Assembly (NCBI GenBank): GCA_021785935.1
Contig: JAJYOG010000012.1
Coordinates: 1 to 44,606 of the forward strand
Length of the DNA: 44,606 nucleotides
Source of the DNA: Actinomycetes bacterium
GTDB taxonomy: Bacteria > Actinomycetota > Thermoleophilia > BMS3ABIN01
Direction: 5' to 3'
This document shows positions 24,881-33,700 of this stretch, piece by piece. Positions within the stretch are counted from its first letter, which is position 1. Every line of letters begins with the position of its first letter. The notes beneath the pieces were generated by a model. The model did not search any database and was not told the origin of the DNA. It saw nothing but the letters and a program-made list of their open reading frames with translations. Made by a program: the position numbers and the translations under genes.

Positions 24881-25675
24881 CTACACCTCTTCCTCGAAGC
24901 GGAATTTATAGCGATTGAAAAGCGCGAAGCCGCCCACGAAAAACACGACCGCTACCACCGACGAATAACCCAGCCAGAACCAGTCGGGTTGAACATGATC
25001 GAGTATTATCGATTGATAGGCGGTGGTAATGCCCGTCATCGGGTTCAGATGGATGCCAATGTCCGCCCACCGCGCCTTGTCCGCCACCCTTCCCACCGGA
25101 TAGAGAATCGGCGTCAGATACATCCAGGCCATGACGATAATGCCAAGGATGTGCTCGATGTCCCGGTAGAAAACCTCGCCGCAAGCAAAGAAATACGCCA
25201 GTCCGAGGATAAATATGAACTGTACCAGGAAGGGTACGGGCAGCAGCAACAAGGACGGCCCGACACCGACGCCGAAACCAATCACCACGGCGAAGAGGAC
25301 AATCATGCCTAAAAGCAGGCTGACGAATTGTGAAAGAACCGAGGTCAGAGGCAGCACCTGCAGAGGGAAGTAGATCTTCTTCACCAGATTGGCGTTGCCG
25401 ACCACCGACATGGCGCCGCCGTTTAAAGAGTTGGCGAGAAAATTCCAGGGCAAAAGTCCGGTAAAGAGGAAGACGGCGAAAGGATAATCTCCCGGTGGCG
25501 CCACCTTGATGATGATGCCCATCAGCACCCAGAAGACCAGCAGTTGCAGCAAAGGGATGGCGAAGTTCCACGCAAATCCAAGGACCGATCCCTTGTAACG
25601 GGAGCGGATGTCTTTGGACACCAGCGTTCGCAGCAGTTCGCGGTACTCGACCAGTTGTTTCAAGTTGGAAATCAT
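24881..25675 (-). CDS. Polysaccharide ABC exporter permease, Wzm/TagG type
   Basis: From the ATG at 25675 this is a 264-residue ABC-2 permease with six predicted helices. It starts SNLKQLVEYRELLRTLVSKDIRSRYKGSVLGF, the amphipathic interface region diagnostic of Wzm/TagG proteins, with FTGLLPWNFLANSLN and NANLVKKIYFPLQVLP further on. An in-frame upstream TTG/ATG extension to 25792 would add 39 unconserved residues and disagree with the family length. No clear RBS. With the ATPase it would export the lipid-linked polysaccharide made by the surrounding transferases. An extended -10 element lies 56 bases upstream. Confidence 0.92.
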   Translation of the reverse strand: MISNLKQLVEYRELLRTLVSKDIRSRYKGSVLGFAWNFAIPLLQLLVFWVLMGIIIKVAPPGDYPFAVFLFTGLLPWNFLANSLNGGAMSVVGNANLVKKIYFPLQVLPLTSVLSQFVSLLLGMIVLFAVVIGFGVGVGPSLLLLPVPFLVQFIFILGLAYFFACGEVFYRDIEHILGIIVMAWMYLTPILYPVGRVADKARWADIGIHLNPMTGITTAYQSIILDHVQPDWFWLGYSSVVAVVFFVGGFALFNRYKFRFEEEV

Positions 25676-25730
25676 AAGCCAGGCTAAAGGAGGTTTCAGA
25701 CTAAACAACCGGCTGTCCGGTCGGGATGAA

Positions 25731-25739
25731 ATTCTATCA
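25731..25739 (-). promoter_or_regulatory. Extended -10 promoter for the exporter operon
   Basis: On the minus strand TGATAGAAT (complement of 25731-25739) matches the TGnTATAAT extended -10 form. Transcription would start near 25724, about 49 bases before the permease ATG. No good -35 is seen, which extended -10 promoters tolerate. The related TGCTAGAAT precedes the gene at 35588. Confidence 0.42.
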
Positions 25740-25819
25740 CAGCCGGGGATGTGGTGAGGCATGAAGGAAGGAAAGCCACCCGGCAGTCGCAATCCGGCGG
25801 CTGAAAGGCCGGCAACCGG

Positions 25820-28800
25820 CTACATGCTGGTGATAGCTACCCGGATGTTACCGCTGGTATCGATGGTCTGCACGGCGGTCCCTGAGTAGTAATACCCGAG
25901 GATGGTGGTGTAGGAATCGCCGCGATTGGCGCGCGCCAGCGCTCCGTGGCCGCTAAGGCCGACGCCGTGACCGGCCATGGCCATTCCGGCGTCATCAGGG
26001 TCATTTACGCTTGCCAGCCAGGGCCAGCTGGAGGTGCCCCACGCTTCCTGCGCAGACCTGGTTCTGCCATCATCATTGGAAAAGTAAGTTGTAATGGCCG
26101 GAGCGCCGCCGTAAGTGACTACCTGTCCGGCAGTGTCATTGACGGCAGTGACGAGATCGGGGAAGCGGATTTCAAGGCCGTAACCCTTGTACTGCTGGTC
26201 GTCGCCGTTGCCGTTGCGGCTGTTCTTCAGCTGGAATACTTCGGAGGGGCCATACTTGCCCCCGTGGGAGACATGATAATAGGCATAGCCGCGAGCGGCT
26301 ACGCTCATCGCTTTCAGAAAGTCGGCGTCAAGGCCGGAGCTGGTCTCGGCGATACCCTTCAGATACTGCTCCAGAGGCAGGTCGTTGACCACCCAGACTC
26401 TATCGGAAACCGGCGAGTAACGGACCTCGATCGCTCCCCGGAACCTGTTGTCGTCAAGGCTTGGGTTCCAGGCGGGAATGTCGTGGTAAGAGGTCACCTG
26501 CATCACTCCGCCCGATGCGGCAAACCTGACATATGAGTTGCCGGTAAGAGAGACTCCCGGTGCCCTGAAGCTGTAAATGCCGCCCGCATAACTCACCGAA
26601 GCAGTCTGACCCGCTGCCAGTGTCGCCAGGAGAACGCCGTTGCCGTCTCTGGCTTCGTAAGCTGAGTCGGAAGTCACAGTCGCCTCCGGGCCGACGACAA
26701 CGTGAGCACCGGTGCCCGCATCCCAATATATATATCCACCCTGGAAGTCGGTGCGTCGTCCGGCGCCCGAAGCATACTCATCACTGGTCGGAACTCCCAG
26801 CACCGACGCTGAACCGCCGTAGTCGAGAAAAGCCTGCAGAATCGCTCCGTAGACCAGACGGGCTCCGGTTGTCTGCGACCAGTAAATGCGGCCGTGCTCG
26901 AAGTCATTTTCACGGGCGCCGGCAACGCCCGGCGCCGCGATCTCACCTGTGAGCGGCATGCCCAGGTACCCGGCCGGGCCGCCGTATTCATACCATTTGG
27001 CTGCGATCGCCCCGTAAACTTCATGGGCGCCGGTGCCAGCAGACCAGTAGATGCGTCCCCACAGGAAGTCACTTTCGCGGCCGCCCACCATTCCGGCAAT
27101 GCTGTATTCATCCGTGGTCGGAATGCCTAGGCCGGCAGAGGCGCCCAGCGCCACATAATTGCTTAGAATCGCGCCGTGGACTTCAGTGGTCCCGGTCTGG
27201 GGAGACCAGTACACCCGCCCGCCGATGAAGTCGCTCTCGCGAGCGCCGGCAACACCAGGAGCGTCGATTTCGTCGCTGGAAGCGATGCCCATGAATCCGT
27301 TGGGACCGCCAGTCTGACGATATTTGGACAGGACGCCCCCATAAACCACGTGCGTTCCTACCCCGTCGCCCGTGGTCAGCAAGGCCCTTTGCAGCTCCTG
27401 CGCCTGTCCGCCAATGGCCGGGTAGGGGTCAGAGGTCGGTAATCCAAAATATCCTCCTGGGCCGCCAAGCTCGTCGTACCTGGCGCGGAAGCTAGTGAGC
27501 ATCGGGTGCGAGCCAGTCTCAGCCGACCAATAGATGACACTGCCGCCGCCAAATTCGTTTTCTCTTCCCCCGGGCCGTCCTGGTATATCGATCTCATCGG
27601 TGATGGGAATATCAAGCACCGCCGGGCCGCCCGCCTGCAGATAGGAGGCCAAAATACCGCCGTAGATCATGTGCTCGCCATGGCCTATTTCCCAATAGAT
27701 ACGGCCCCACTGGAAATCACTCTCGCGGCCTCCAGTCACTCCCGGGGCGTCATATTCATCGGTCCAGGGAAAGCCCAGCCTCGAAGGGCCGCCCTCGGCA
27801 ACATACTTCCCAAGGATTCCTCCGTAGACCACATGTGCATCCGTGGCGGCAGACCAGTAAATTTTGCCGCCGTCGAAATCGCTGGCGCGGCCGCCGCCGG
27901 TGCTGTACTCATCACTGGTTGGAAAGCCCATGAAGCCATCCCATTTTCCCAAGGCGTTGTACTTGGCCAGAATGGAGCCCACAACCCAGTATGTCTGGCC
28001 GGTCGACTCTTTCCATATGAGCCTGCCGACCTGGAAGTCCTGAGCCTTGCCTCCTGGAATAACATACTGTTCAGCCAGAGCCGCTCCCGGCTGGCCGGCC
28101 AGGTCAGTCCATTTATCCGCGAATGGCGCTTCGATAGGCACCGGCGAGTAACGGTTATAGGCATCGATCCTGAATTGGGCTATGCGCGCATAGAGATAAT
28201 CGCCCGGACAGGCGGTCTGGCCGACGTCGCGATGACCGAGATAATTGGGCAGGTTAGCGCCGTTGAGATAATCATTTCCAATCGGGTTTACATGGTTGAC
28301 ATTCGATTTCCAGGCCATTAGTTCAACAAAGGCGCTATACATGGCCGGCGTGATGTCACCCTCGGCATAATTACCCAGGGCGGCGATGCCCACGGATCCA
28401 TAATTCCAGGTCAGTGCATGCCCGCCAACAACGCTGTTGCCGCCATAACGGCCTTCATAAATCCGGCCCTGCGGATCAATCAGGAAGTTGTAGCCGATGT
28501 CGCCCCAGCCGAGACTGACGGCGTGATAATAAAAGATTGACCTGACAGTGGCGGCCGGATCGGGATCGGAGTTGCTGGTCACGGTGTGGTGCACAATGAT
28601 CTTCTTGATCGGCACGTACTCTGGAGGCCAGTTGGCCAGAGTGTAGGCGTCATCGGCTCCCCACTGCGCCCGCGAGATGATTGCCGGCTGGGCATCGGCC
28701 TGGGCCGGACTCAGCACGGCGCTGACGTTGCGGGTGATATTGGAGAGGGAAAGCGTCGACTGGTTGTAGCCCTTGGCATCGATAAAACTGGCCGTCAGCT

Positions 28801-29344
28801 TGGTCACTGCCGGCGCTTCGCCGTTGGCGTTGGCCTTGAGGCTGAGCCGGTACTGGAAATAGCGGGCGTGGTCCGCGAAGGCCAACTGGCCGATGGTCTC
28901 GCCGGCTGAACTGGTGCGATCGATATGATCGGGCAGATCCGGGTCGTCGATATTGATCTTTACCCAGTCGCCCCAGCTATTGCCATCCGGACTGAACCGC
29001 ACGTCGGCATCCACCCTGGAGCCCTCTGGCAGATCCGCTTTCCAGTGAAGCCCCAGGGCGTTAAAAGTATAATCAGCCTGTTGCGGTTCGGAGACAAAGC
29101 CACCCTGGGATTGGGTGGGCTGTAAAGACAATACCAGATTACCGGAGATGGGCGAGGCGGTAACGCTGGTTCCGTTCAGATCCCCAGCCTCAAAATCGGC
29201 CCCCTGGCGTACGATGTCACCACCGATTGTTTCCGGAGGAGGAGTCTTGCCGCCGAATCCTGGCAGGAAAAGAACCGCAGTTATTAAAATCAGTACGGCC
29301 GCCGTAGCCGTTCCGATCCAATATTTCTTGCTACGCGTCGACAT
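25820..29344 (-). CDS. Exported amidase-LGFP-SpoIID cell-wall protein
   Basis: A 1174-residue protein with an N-terminal signal anchor (about 8-29). Residues about 222-395 are a PGRP/amidase_2 domain with zinc ligands His252 or His253 (VHHT), His371 (GHRD) and Cys379 (TACPG), predicted to cleave MurNAc-L-Ala bonds. Residues about 408-880 hold nine LGFP repeats of about 52 residues (core FMGFPTSDEY...DFDGGKIYWS), actinobacterial wall-binding modules. Residues about 890-1170 are a SpoIID domain (VVNDLPLEQYLKGIAE...AMSVAARGYAYYH), related to lytic transglycosylases. The three-part fusion could cut both peptide and glycan strands of peptidoglycan. The gene is monocistronic or leads into the exporter operon 145 bases downstream. 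Confidence 0.88.
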   Translation of the reverse strand: MSTRSKKYWIGTATAAVLILITAVLFLPGFGGKTPPPETIGGDIVRQGADFEAGDLNGTSVTASPISGNLVLSLQPTQSQGGFVSEPQQADYTFNALGLHWKADLPEGSRVDADVRFSPDGNSWGDWVKINIDDPDLPDHIDRTSSAGETIGQLAFADHARYFQYRLSLKANANGEAPAVTKLTASFIDAKGYNQSTLSLSNITRNVSAVLSPAQADAQPAIISRAQWGADDAYTLANWPPEYVPIKKIIVHHTVTSNSDPDPAATVRSIFYYHAVSLGWGDIGYNFLIDPQGRIYEGRYGGNSVVGGHALTWNYGSVGIAALGNYAEGDITPAMYSAFVELMAWKSNVNHVNPIGNDYLNGANLPNYLGHRDVGQTACPGDYLYARIAQFRIDAYNRYSPVPIEAPFADKWTDLAGQPGAALAEQYVIPGGKAQDFQVGRLIWKESTGQTYWVVGSILAKYNALGKWDGFMGFPTSDEYSTGGGRASDFDGGKIYWSAATDAHVVYGGILGKYVAEGGPSRLGFPWTDEYDAPGVTGGRESDFQWGRIYWEIGHGEHMIYGGILASYLQAGGPAVLDIPITDEIDIPGRPGGRENEFGGGSVIYWSAETGSHPMLTSFRARYDELGGPGGYFGLPTSDPYPAIGGQAQELQRALLTTGDGVGTHVVYGGVLSKYRQTGGPNGFMGIASSDEIDAPGVAGARESDFIGGRVYWSPQTGTTEVHGAILSNYVALGASAGLGIPTTDEYSIAGMVGGRESDFLWGRIYWSAGTGAHEVYGAIAAKWYEYGGPAGYLGMPLTGEIAAPGVAGARENDFEHGRIYWSQTTGARLVYGAILQAFLDYGGSASVLGVPTSDEYASGAGRRTDFQGGYIYWDAGTGAHVVVGPEATVTSDSAYEARDGNGVLLATLAAGQTASVSYAGGIYSFRAPGVSLTGNSYVRFAASGGVMQVTSYHDIPAWNPSLDDNRFRGAIEVRYSPVSDRVWVVNDLPLEQYLKGIAETSSGLDADFLKAMSVAARGYAYYHVSHGGKYGPSEVFQLKNSRNGNGDDQQYKGYGLEIRFPDLVTAVNDTAGQVVTYGGAPAITTYFSNDDGRTRSAQEAWGTSSWPWLASVNDPDDAGMAMAGHGVGLSGHGALARANRGDSYTTILGYYYSGTAVQTIDTSGNIRVAITSM

Positions 29345-29499
29345 TAATACTCCGCTCGCTGCTAATACCCCGCCGCCTACAGTCTTACCTTATCAAAAGT
29401 AGCCGCGGATTTTGGGAATCAAACGTAATCTATATCATGCTTTTGTAAAAGACTCGTAAGAAAGTCGTAGCTTGCAACTTTGCGCTACGGGCTCGATCT

Positions 29500-29519
29500 C
29501 CTTCAAATTCCTTCAAATT
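29500..29519 (+). repeat. 10-bp tandem repeat upstream of GT4
   Basis: Two exact copies of CCTTCAAATT (29500-29509, 29510-29519) lie 28 bases before the GT4 start at 29548. They lie in the 203-bp divergent region shared with the amidase gene. That region also has a CGTAGC/GCTACG inverted repeat (29466-29471, 29484-29489). Confidence 0.7.
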
Positions 29520-29547
29520 GGCCGGCCAACCCTATAGGATTCGATTT

Positions 29548-30663
29548 ATGAGAATCGGTATCGAAGGCTTACCCCTCCTGTTCCACCGAACTGGAACTTC
29601 CACTTATACTCACGAGCTGGTCCAGAATCTGCGGCGCCTGAATCTGGGCGACCAGGTGATGCTCTTTGCGCGGAACCAGCGCAAGGGAGGAAGCTCTTAT
29701 CACGATATTTCCTACAGAGAACGGCTGGCAAACTACTTCTACAAGGAATATCGGCTACCTCAGGAGTTGGCCGAACACGGGATCGAGATCTACCACTCGC
29801 CCCGGGACATGGGGTTGCCGTCGACATCACGCCTTCCCTGCCTCACCATCATGACCCTGCACGACATTATTCTGGTGCGGCGGGCGCTCGATTATTACAG
29901 CCCCTCAAGGGCGAAGATGTACGAGCGGCGCTTGCGTGAAAAAGTGGCAGAGGTGGATCACGTCGTCACAATTTCAGATTTTTCGCGGCGCGATATCCTT
30001 GACTGGTGTGGTATCGAAGCCTCCAGGGTGAGCGTCGTCTACGACGGCCTCAGTGAAAAATTCAAGCCGGTTATCGATGAGTCGCACCTGGCCGCGGCAA
30101 GCAACCGTTACCAGTTGCCGCCCCGCTATATTCTCAGCGTCGGCTCCACCGAACCGAGAAAAAACCTTCGCACCGCCATTAAAGCCTTCAATCAGATACA
30201 CCGGGTTCACGGTGAATTGCAGCTGGTAATCACCGGCGTGGATTATTGCCGCATCAGGCCGGAGAAAGCCTTTGCCGGGCTCGATCTCACCGGAGTCCAT
30301 TTCGCCGGCTATATCCACGACGATGACATGGCAGCCGTATACACAATGGCCGAGGTGCTTCTCTTCCCATCTCTTTACGAAGGCTTTGGACTGCCGCCGC
30401 TGGAGTCAATGGCCTGCGGCACGCCCGTGGTTACTTCGAACTCCACCGCGATTCCGGAAATTGTCGGTGATGCCGCCATCCTGGTTGATCCTCTTAATGC
30501 CACGGAGATTGCCGGCGCCCTGGAGATGGTGCTTTCCTCAACGGAAGTGCGGGTGGAACTGGTCGAAAAGGGAAAAGACAAAGCTACCAAGTATCACTGG
30601 CGCATCTGCGCTGAAGAGACAAGAAAAATCTACCAGCGGGTAATAGAAACCCGTGCCCACTAA
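29548..30663 (+). CDS. Glycosyltransferase family 4
   Basis: A GT4 enzyme of 371 residues from the ATG at 29548 (an outer TTG at 29518 adds ten unconserved residues). Motifs: GIEGLPLLFHRTGTSTYTHELV near the start, LHDII, then YILSVGSTEPRKNLRTAIKAF (donor-binding region) and the EX7E-type FPSLYEGFGLPPLESMACGTPVV. This is the mannosyltransferase-like branch of GT4. It is transcribed divergently from the amidase gene and overlaps the polX start by 11 bases, so it may be co-transcribed with polX although the functions differ. Confidence 0.9.
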   Translation: MRIGIEGLPLLFHRTGTSTYTHELVQNLRRLNLGDQVMLFARNQRKGGSSYHDISYRERLANYFYKEYRLPQELAEHGIEIYHSPRDMGLPSTSRLPCLTIMTLHDIILVRRALDYYSPSRAKMYERRLREKVAEVDHVVTISDFSRRDILDWCGIEASRVSVVYDGLSEKFKPVIDESHLAAASNRYQLPPRYILSVGSTEPRKNLRTAIKAFNQIHRVHGELQLVITGVDYCRIRPEKAFAGLDLTGVHFAGYIHDDDMAAVYTMAEVLLFPSLYEGFGLPPLESMACGTPVVTSNSTAIPEIVGDAAILVDPLNATEIAGALEMVLSSTEVRVELVEKGKDKATKYHWRICAEETRKIYQRVIETRAH

Positions 30664-32392
30664 CGCCGAAATAGCCACCATCCTGGAGACGCTCGCCGAG
30701 CTGATGGAGCTCGACGAAGTGAACAAGTTTAAATTCATCGCCGTCCAGAATGCCGCCCGGCGCGTAGCCGAGTCCAACTTCTCCATTGAGAGTCGCGCCG
30801 CAGACGGCACGCTCACGGAAATCCCCGATATCGGCAAGAGCATCGCCGCCAAAATCGAGGAGATCGTGGCCACGGGCAAGCTCGGCGAACTCGAGGAATA
30901 CTTTCAGAAATATCCGCCTTCCCTGGTTGAAATCGAGCGCGTCCAGGGTGTGGGGCCAAGGACCGCCCGCCGGGTCTGGGAAGAGTTGGGAATCAGCACC
31001 ATGGCCGAACTCGAGGCGGCTGCCCGCGACGGCAGCATCGCCGGTCTTGCCGGCATGGGAAAGAAATCAGCGGAGAACATCCTCAAGGGCATTCGCAGAC
31101 TCGAGGCCAGGGGAAACAGGCTGCTCCTGGGGGAGGTGCTCCCGGTTGCGGAGGAAATCCTGGATATCCTCAAGCAGATGCCTGAAGCCCGCAACGTGAC
31201 CTGTGCCGGCAGCGCGCGCCGCATGAAGGAGACGGTCAAGGATGTCGACATCATCGCGACCGCCACCGATCCCGAGGCGCTCACCGGCGCCTTCAGCCAG
31301 CTGCCACTGGTCGAAGAAGTAATCGGCAGCGGCCCTACCAAATGTTCTATACGAACGCATACCGGTCTGCAGATTGACCTCCGCGTTGTCCCCGACGCAC
31401 TCTACGGCAACCTGCTGCAACATTTTACCGGATCGAAGGAACACAATGTAGCCCTGCGCGAGCTGGCTATATCCAAGGGAATGAAAGTCAGCGAGTATGG
31501 GGTCGAGGACACCGCCAGCGGCATGGTGCATGAATGTGACATGGAAGATAATGTATATCAACTGCTCGGACTTGAGTATATTGCGCCCGAGCTCAGGGAA
31601 AATAATGGTGAGATCGAGGCGGCCGCGACTGGCTCCCTGCCGCGGCTGATTGAACCCGGCGATCTCAAGGGCGATCTGCACCTGCACTCGGACTGGAGCG
31701 ATGGCCATGCTAGCATCATGGAAATGGCGCTGGCGGCGAAGAAACGCGGTTTCAAGTACATCGCTGTCTCCGATCATACCCAGTCGATGGGAATGGTGCG
31801 CGGCCTGACCCCGGAGCGGCTGGAAAAACAGCTCGAAGAGATAGCAAGGGTTAATGATGAGCTCGATGGATTTCGGGTTTTCGCCAGCGCCGAGGTCGAC
31901 GTGCGGTCCGACGGCGTCCTCGACCTCCCCGATGAGTCACTGGCGCGGCTGGATTTTGTTACCGTCTCCATCCATTCAGGATTCAATCAGGATAAGCAGC
32001 AGATCATGGAGAGGATGCGGGTGGCGATGGAAAATCCATACGTTCGCGCGATTGGGCATCCGACCGGGCGCCTCATCAATAGGCGGGATCCTTATGAAGT
32101 CGATATGGAGGCAATTATCGCCATGGCCGCGAGAACCGGAACGGCGCTGGAGATCAACTCGCATTTCCAGCGCCTGGACCTTAACGACCGCCATGCCCGC
32201 GCGGCGCAGGCGGCCGGAGCAAAACTGGTCATAAACAGCGATGCCCACCGTCCCGGCCACCTCGACCTCCTGCGATATGGAATCGCCACGGCAAGAAGGG
32301 GCTGGATCGAACCAGGCACCGTTCTCAATACGCTAAGCGCCGCCGGCATGAAGAATATGCTCGCCAAACCCAAAAAGGGCAGGGCCAAATGA
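30653..32392 (+). CDS. polX: DNA polymerase/3'-5' exonuclease PolX
   Basis: A 579-residue bacterial PolX, near the usual 570-580. Order: helix-hairpin-helix 8-kDa-like region (1-80), a second HhH (IERVQGVGPRTARRVWEELG, about 95-115), a polymerase-beta catalytic palm with GSARRM and the metal Asp pair in KDVDIIATA (about residue 198) and the third Asp in QIDLRVV, then a C-terminal PHP domain (about 338-570) with DLHLHSDWSDG, SDHT, HPTGR and NSDAHR metal ligands. All motifs appear intact, so both gap-filling polymerase and exonuclease activity in base excision repair are expected. The start is GTG inside the upstream GT4. A 17-bp tandem duplication spans its stop. Confidence 0.95.
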   Translation: MPTNAEIATILETLAELMELDEVNKFKFIAVQNAARRVAESNFSIESRAADGTLTEIPDIGKSIAAKIEEIVATGKLGELEEYFQKYPPSLVEIERVQGVGPRTARRVWEELGISTMAELEAAARDGSIAGLAGMGKKSAENILKGIRRLEARGNRLLLGEVLPVAEEILDILKQMPEARNVTCAGSARRMKETVKDVDIIATATDPEALTGAFSQLPLVEEVIGSGPTKCSIRTHTGLQIDLRVVPDALYGNLLQHFTGSKEHNVALRELAISKGMKVSEYGVEDTASGMVHECDMEDNVYQLLGLEYIAPELRENNGEIEAAATGSLPRLIEPGDLKGDLHLHSDWSDGHASIMEMALAAKKRGFKYIAVSDHTQSMGMVRGLTPERLEKQLEEIARVNDELDGFRVFASAEVDVRSDGVLDLPDESLARLDFVTVSIHSGFNQDKQQIMERMRVAMENPYVRAIGHPTGRLINRRDPYEVDMEAIIAMAARTGTALEINSHFQRLDLNDRHARAAQAAGAKLVINSDAHRPGHLDLLRYGIATARRGWIEPGTVLNTLSAAGMKNMLAKPKKGRAK

Positions 32393-32408
32393 AGGGCAGG
32401 GCCAAATG
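32375..32408 (+). repeat. Exact 17-bp tandem duplication across the polX stop
   Basis: 32375-32391 and 32392-32408 are identical (AAGGGCAGGGCCAAATG). The first copy encodes the PolX C-terminus and the first two bases of its TGA; the second lies wholly after the coding region except for the final A of the stop. Confidence 0.93.
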
Positions 32409-32440
32409 AGCTTTACCCCAAGACCTGCGGGGGCAGGCAG

Positions 32441-33700
32441 ATGAAACGCTTCCCTGCCACTGCCTGCGTGGCGCTTTTTTTCCTGCTGGCTGTCTTTTTA
32501 ACCGGATGCCTGGGTGAACCGCCAGTCAATACCGACTGGGCCACTCCCGCGGGCGCCGGTGTCTCCGGCAACGGTGATGGCATCCAGGATGCCCTGAGCG
32601 CCTACGCTCAGGCTCTTGTCGACAAGGATCGCGACAAATTCGCATCCACACTTGATGCCGCGAACACCAGTTTCGCCGCCGCGGAGTTGCAGAAATTTGA
32701 TAACCTCCGGGATGTTCCTTTCGATCGCTACGTGATCAACCTCTCCAACCTGAGCGAAGCGGCCGACGGCACGGTGACGGCCAAGGTCACCAGCGGCTAT
32801 ACCCTGCGCGACAGTTTCCCTGAACTGCCGGATCTCGATCGCGCTGCCTACTTCCTGATCAACCGCGGTGACGGTTGGAAGATCTCCGGCGACGCCAGCG
32901 TGCAAGCCCTCGGCAAACCGCGGGAGGCGCGGTTTGAGGATTTCGGCAAGGTCGAAGTGCTCAACAGTGGTCGCGCCATCGTGCTATTTCAGGAACCACA
33001 GCGCGAAACCGCGATCCAGGCGCTGACAATGGTCCAATCGGCGCTGCCCCGGCTGGAAGAGGTCGTCCCCGGGACAAGTTTGCCGAAAGTGCCGGTCAGG
33101 GTCTACGCAGGCATAACCGAGATCAACCAGACCTTTCCCGGAAAGTGGCAGGAATGGACCGGCGGCGCCTCACGCCAGCTTGGCGAGAAGACCGGACAGG
33201 GCGGCGAAATCATCATCGATGCCCAGGTGTTCATCGATACGAACCGGACCACTCCCGGATATAACCAGAAGATGATGGCCCACGAACTGACGCATATTTC
33301 CCTCTTCCCCCTGACGGGCAACCGCACGCCGCCATTCCTGATCGAGGGGATGGCTGATTATGTCGCGGGCATAGAAGATGTTGTCCTGCTGAAAGAGCGG
33401 CTGCGTGCGGGCGGAGCTTACAGTCCGACGCTCAGGGATCTGTATCAGCCCGGCAGCTTTACTGTTTTGCTGAATACGGATGCGGCAACGCTCGCTTACG
33501 AGGAAGCCGATACTGCGGTCGCCCTGCTGGAACAGAAATACGGCAACGAAAGAGTAATGTCTCTTTTACGCGAGTTCCAGCGCCACGAGCAGGACAAACA
33601 AAGCCAGGATGTGATCGTGGACGATGTCTTCCGCTCCGGGCTTCGAACCGGCTGGAATGATTTCGAGAACGAGTGGCGAGCTTTTGTGTTAGGGAATTAA
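32441..33700 (+). CDS. Lipoprotein with HExxH peptidase domain (MA clan-like)
   Basis: A 419-residue lipoprotein: signal peptide with lipobox LTGC (Cys23), an NTF2-like region (about 45-165, IQDALSAYAQALVDKDRDKFAST), then a metallopeptidase-like domain with HELTH at 281-285 and Glu302 in IEGMADYVAG, the HExxH-17x-E spacing of gluzincin-like peptidase_MA proteins. The residues needed for zinc binding and catalysis are present, so an active surface protease is plausible; the substrate is unknown. The start has a G-rich RBS. The next ATG directly follows its TAA, and the two are likely co-transcribed. Confidence 0.78.
   Translation: MKRFPATACVALFFLLAVFLTGCLGEPPVNTDWATPAGAGVSGNGDGIQDALSAYAQALVDKDRDKFASTLDAANTSFAAAELQKFDNLRDVPFDRYVINLSNLSEAADGTVTAKVTSGYTLRDSFPELPDLDRAAYFLINRGDGWKISGDASVQALGKPREARFEDFGKVEVLNSGRAIVLFQEPQRETAIQALTMVQSALPRLEEVVPGTSLPKVPVRVYAGITEINQTFPGKWQEWTGGASRQLGEKTGQGGEIIIDAQVFIDTNRTTPGYNQKMMAHELTHISLFPLTGNRTPPFLIEGMADYVAGIEDVVLLKERLRAGGAYSPTLRDLYQPGSFTVLLNTDAATLAYEEADTAVALLEQKYGNERVMSLLREFQRHEQDKQSQDVIVDDVFRSGLRTGWNDFENEWRAFVLGN

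Noticed and set aside
27506-28321. 271-residue plus-strand open frame inside the amidase-LGFP gene
   Set aside because: Antisense shadow of the LGFP repeats; no RBS, no family, and its repeats follow those of the real gene.
29360-29375. Minus-strand GG-N10-GC motif before the amidase gene
   Set aside because: The spacing fits, but the sequence is G+C-rich with poor core match and would leave almost no leader; a chance match is likelier.
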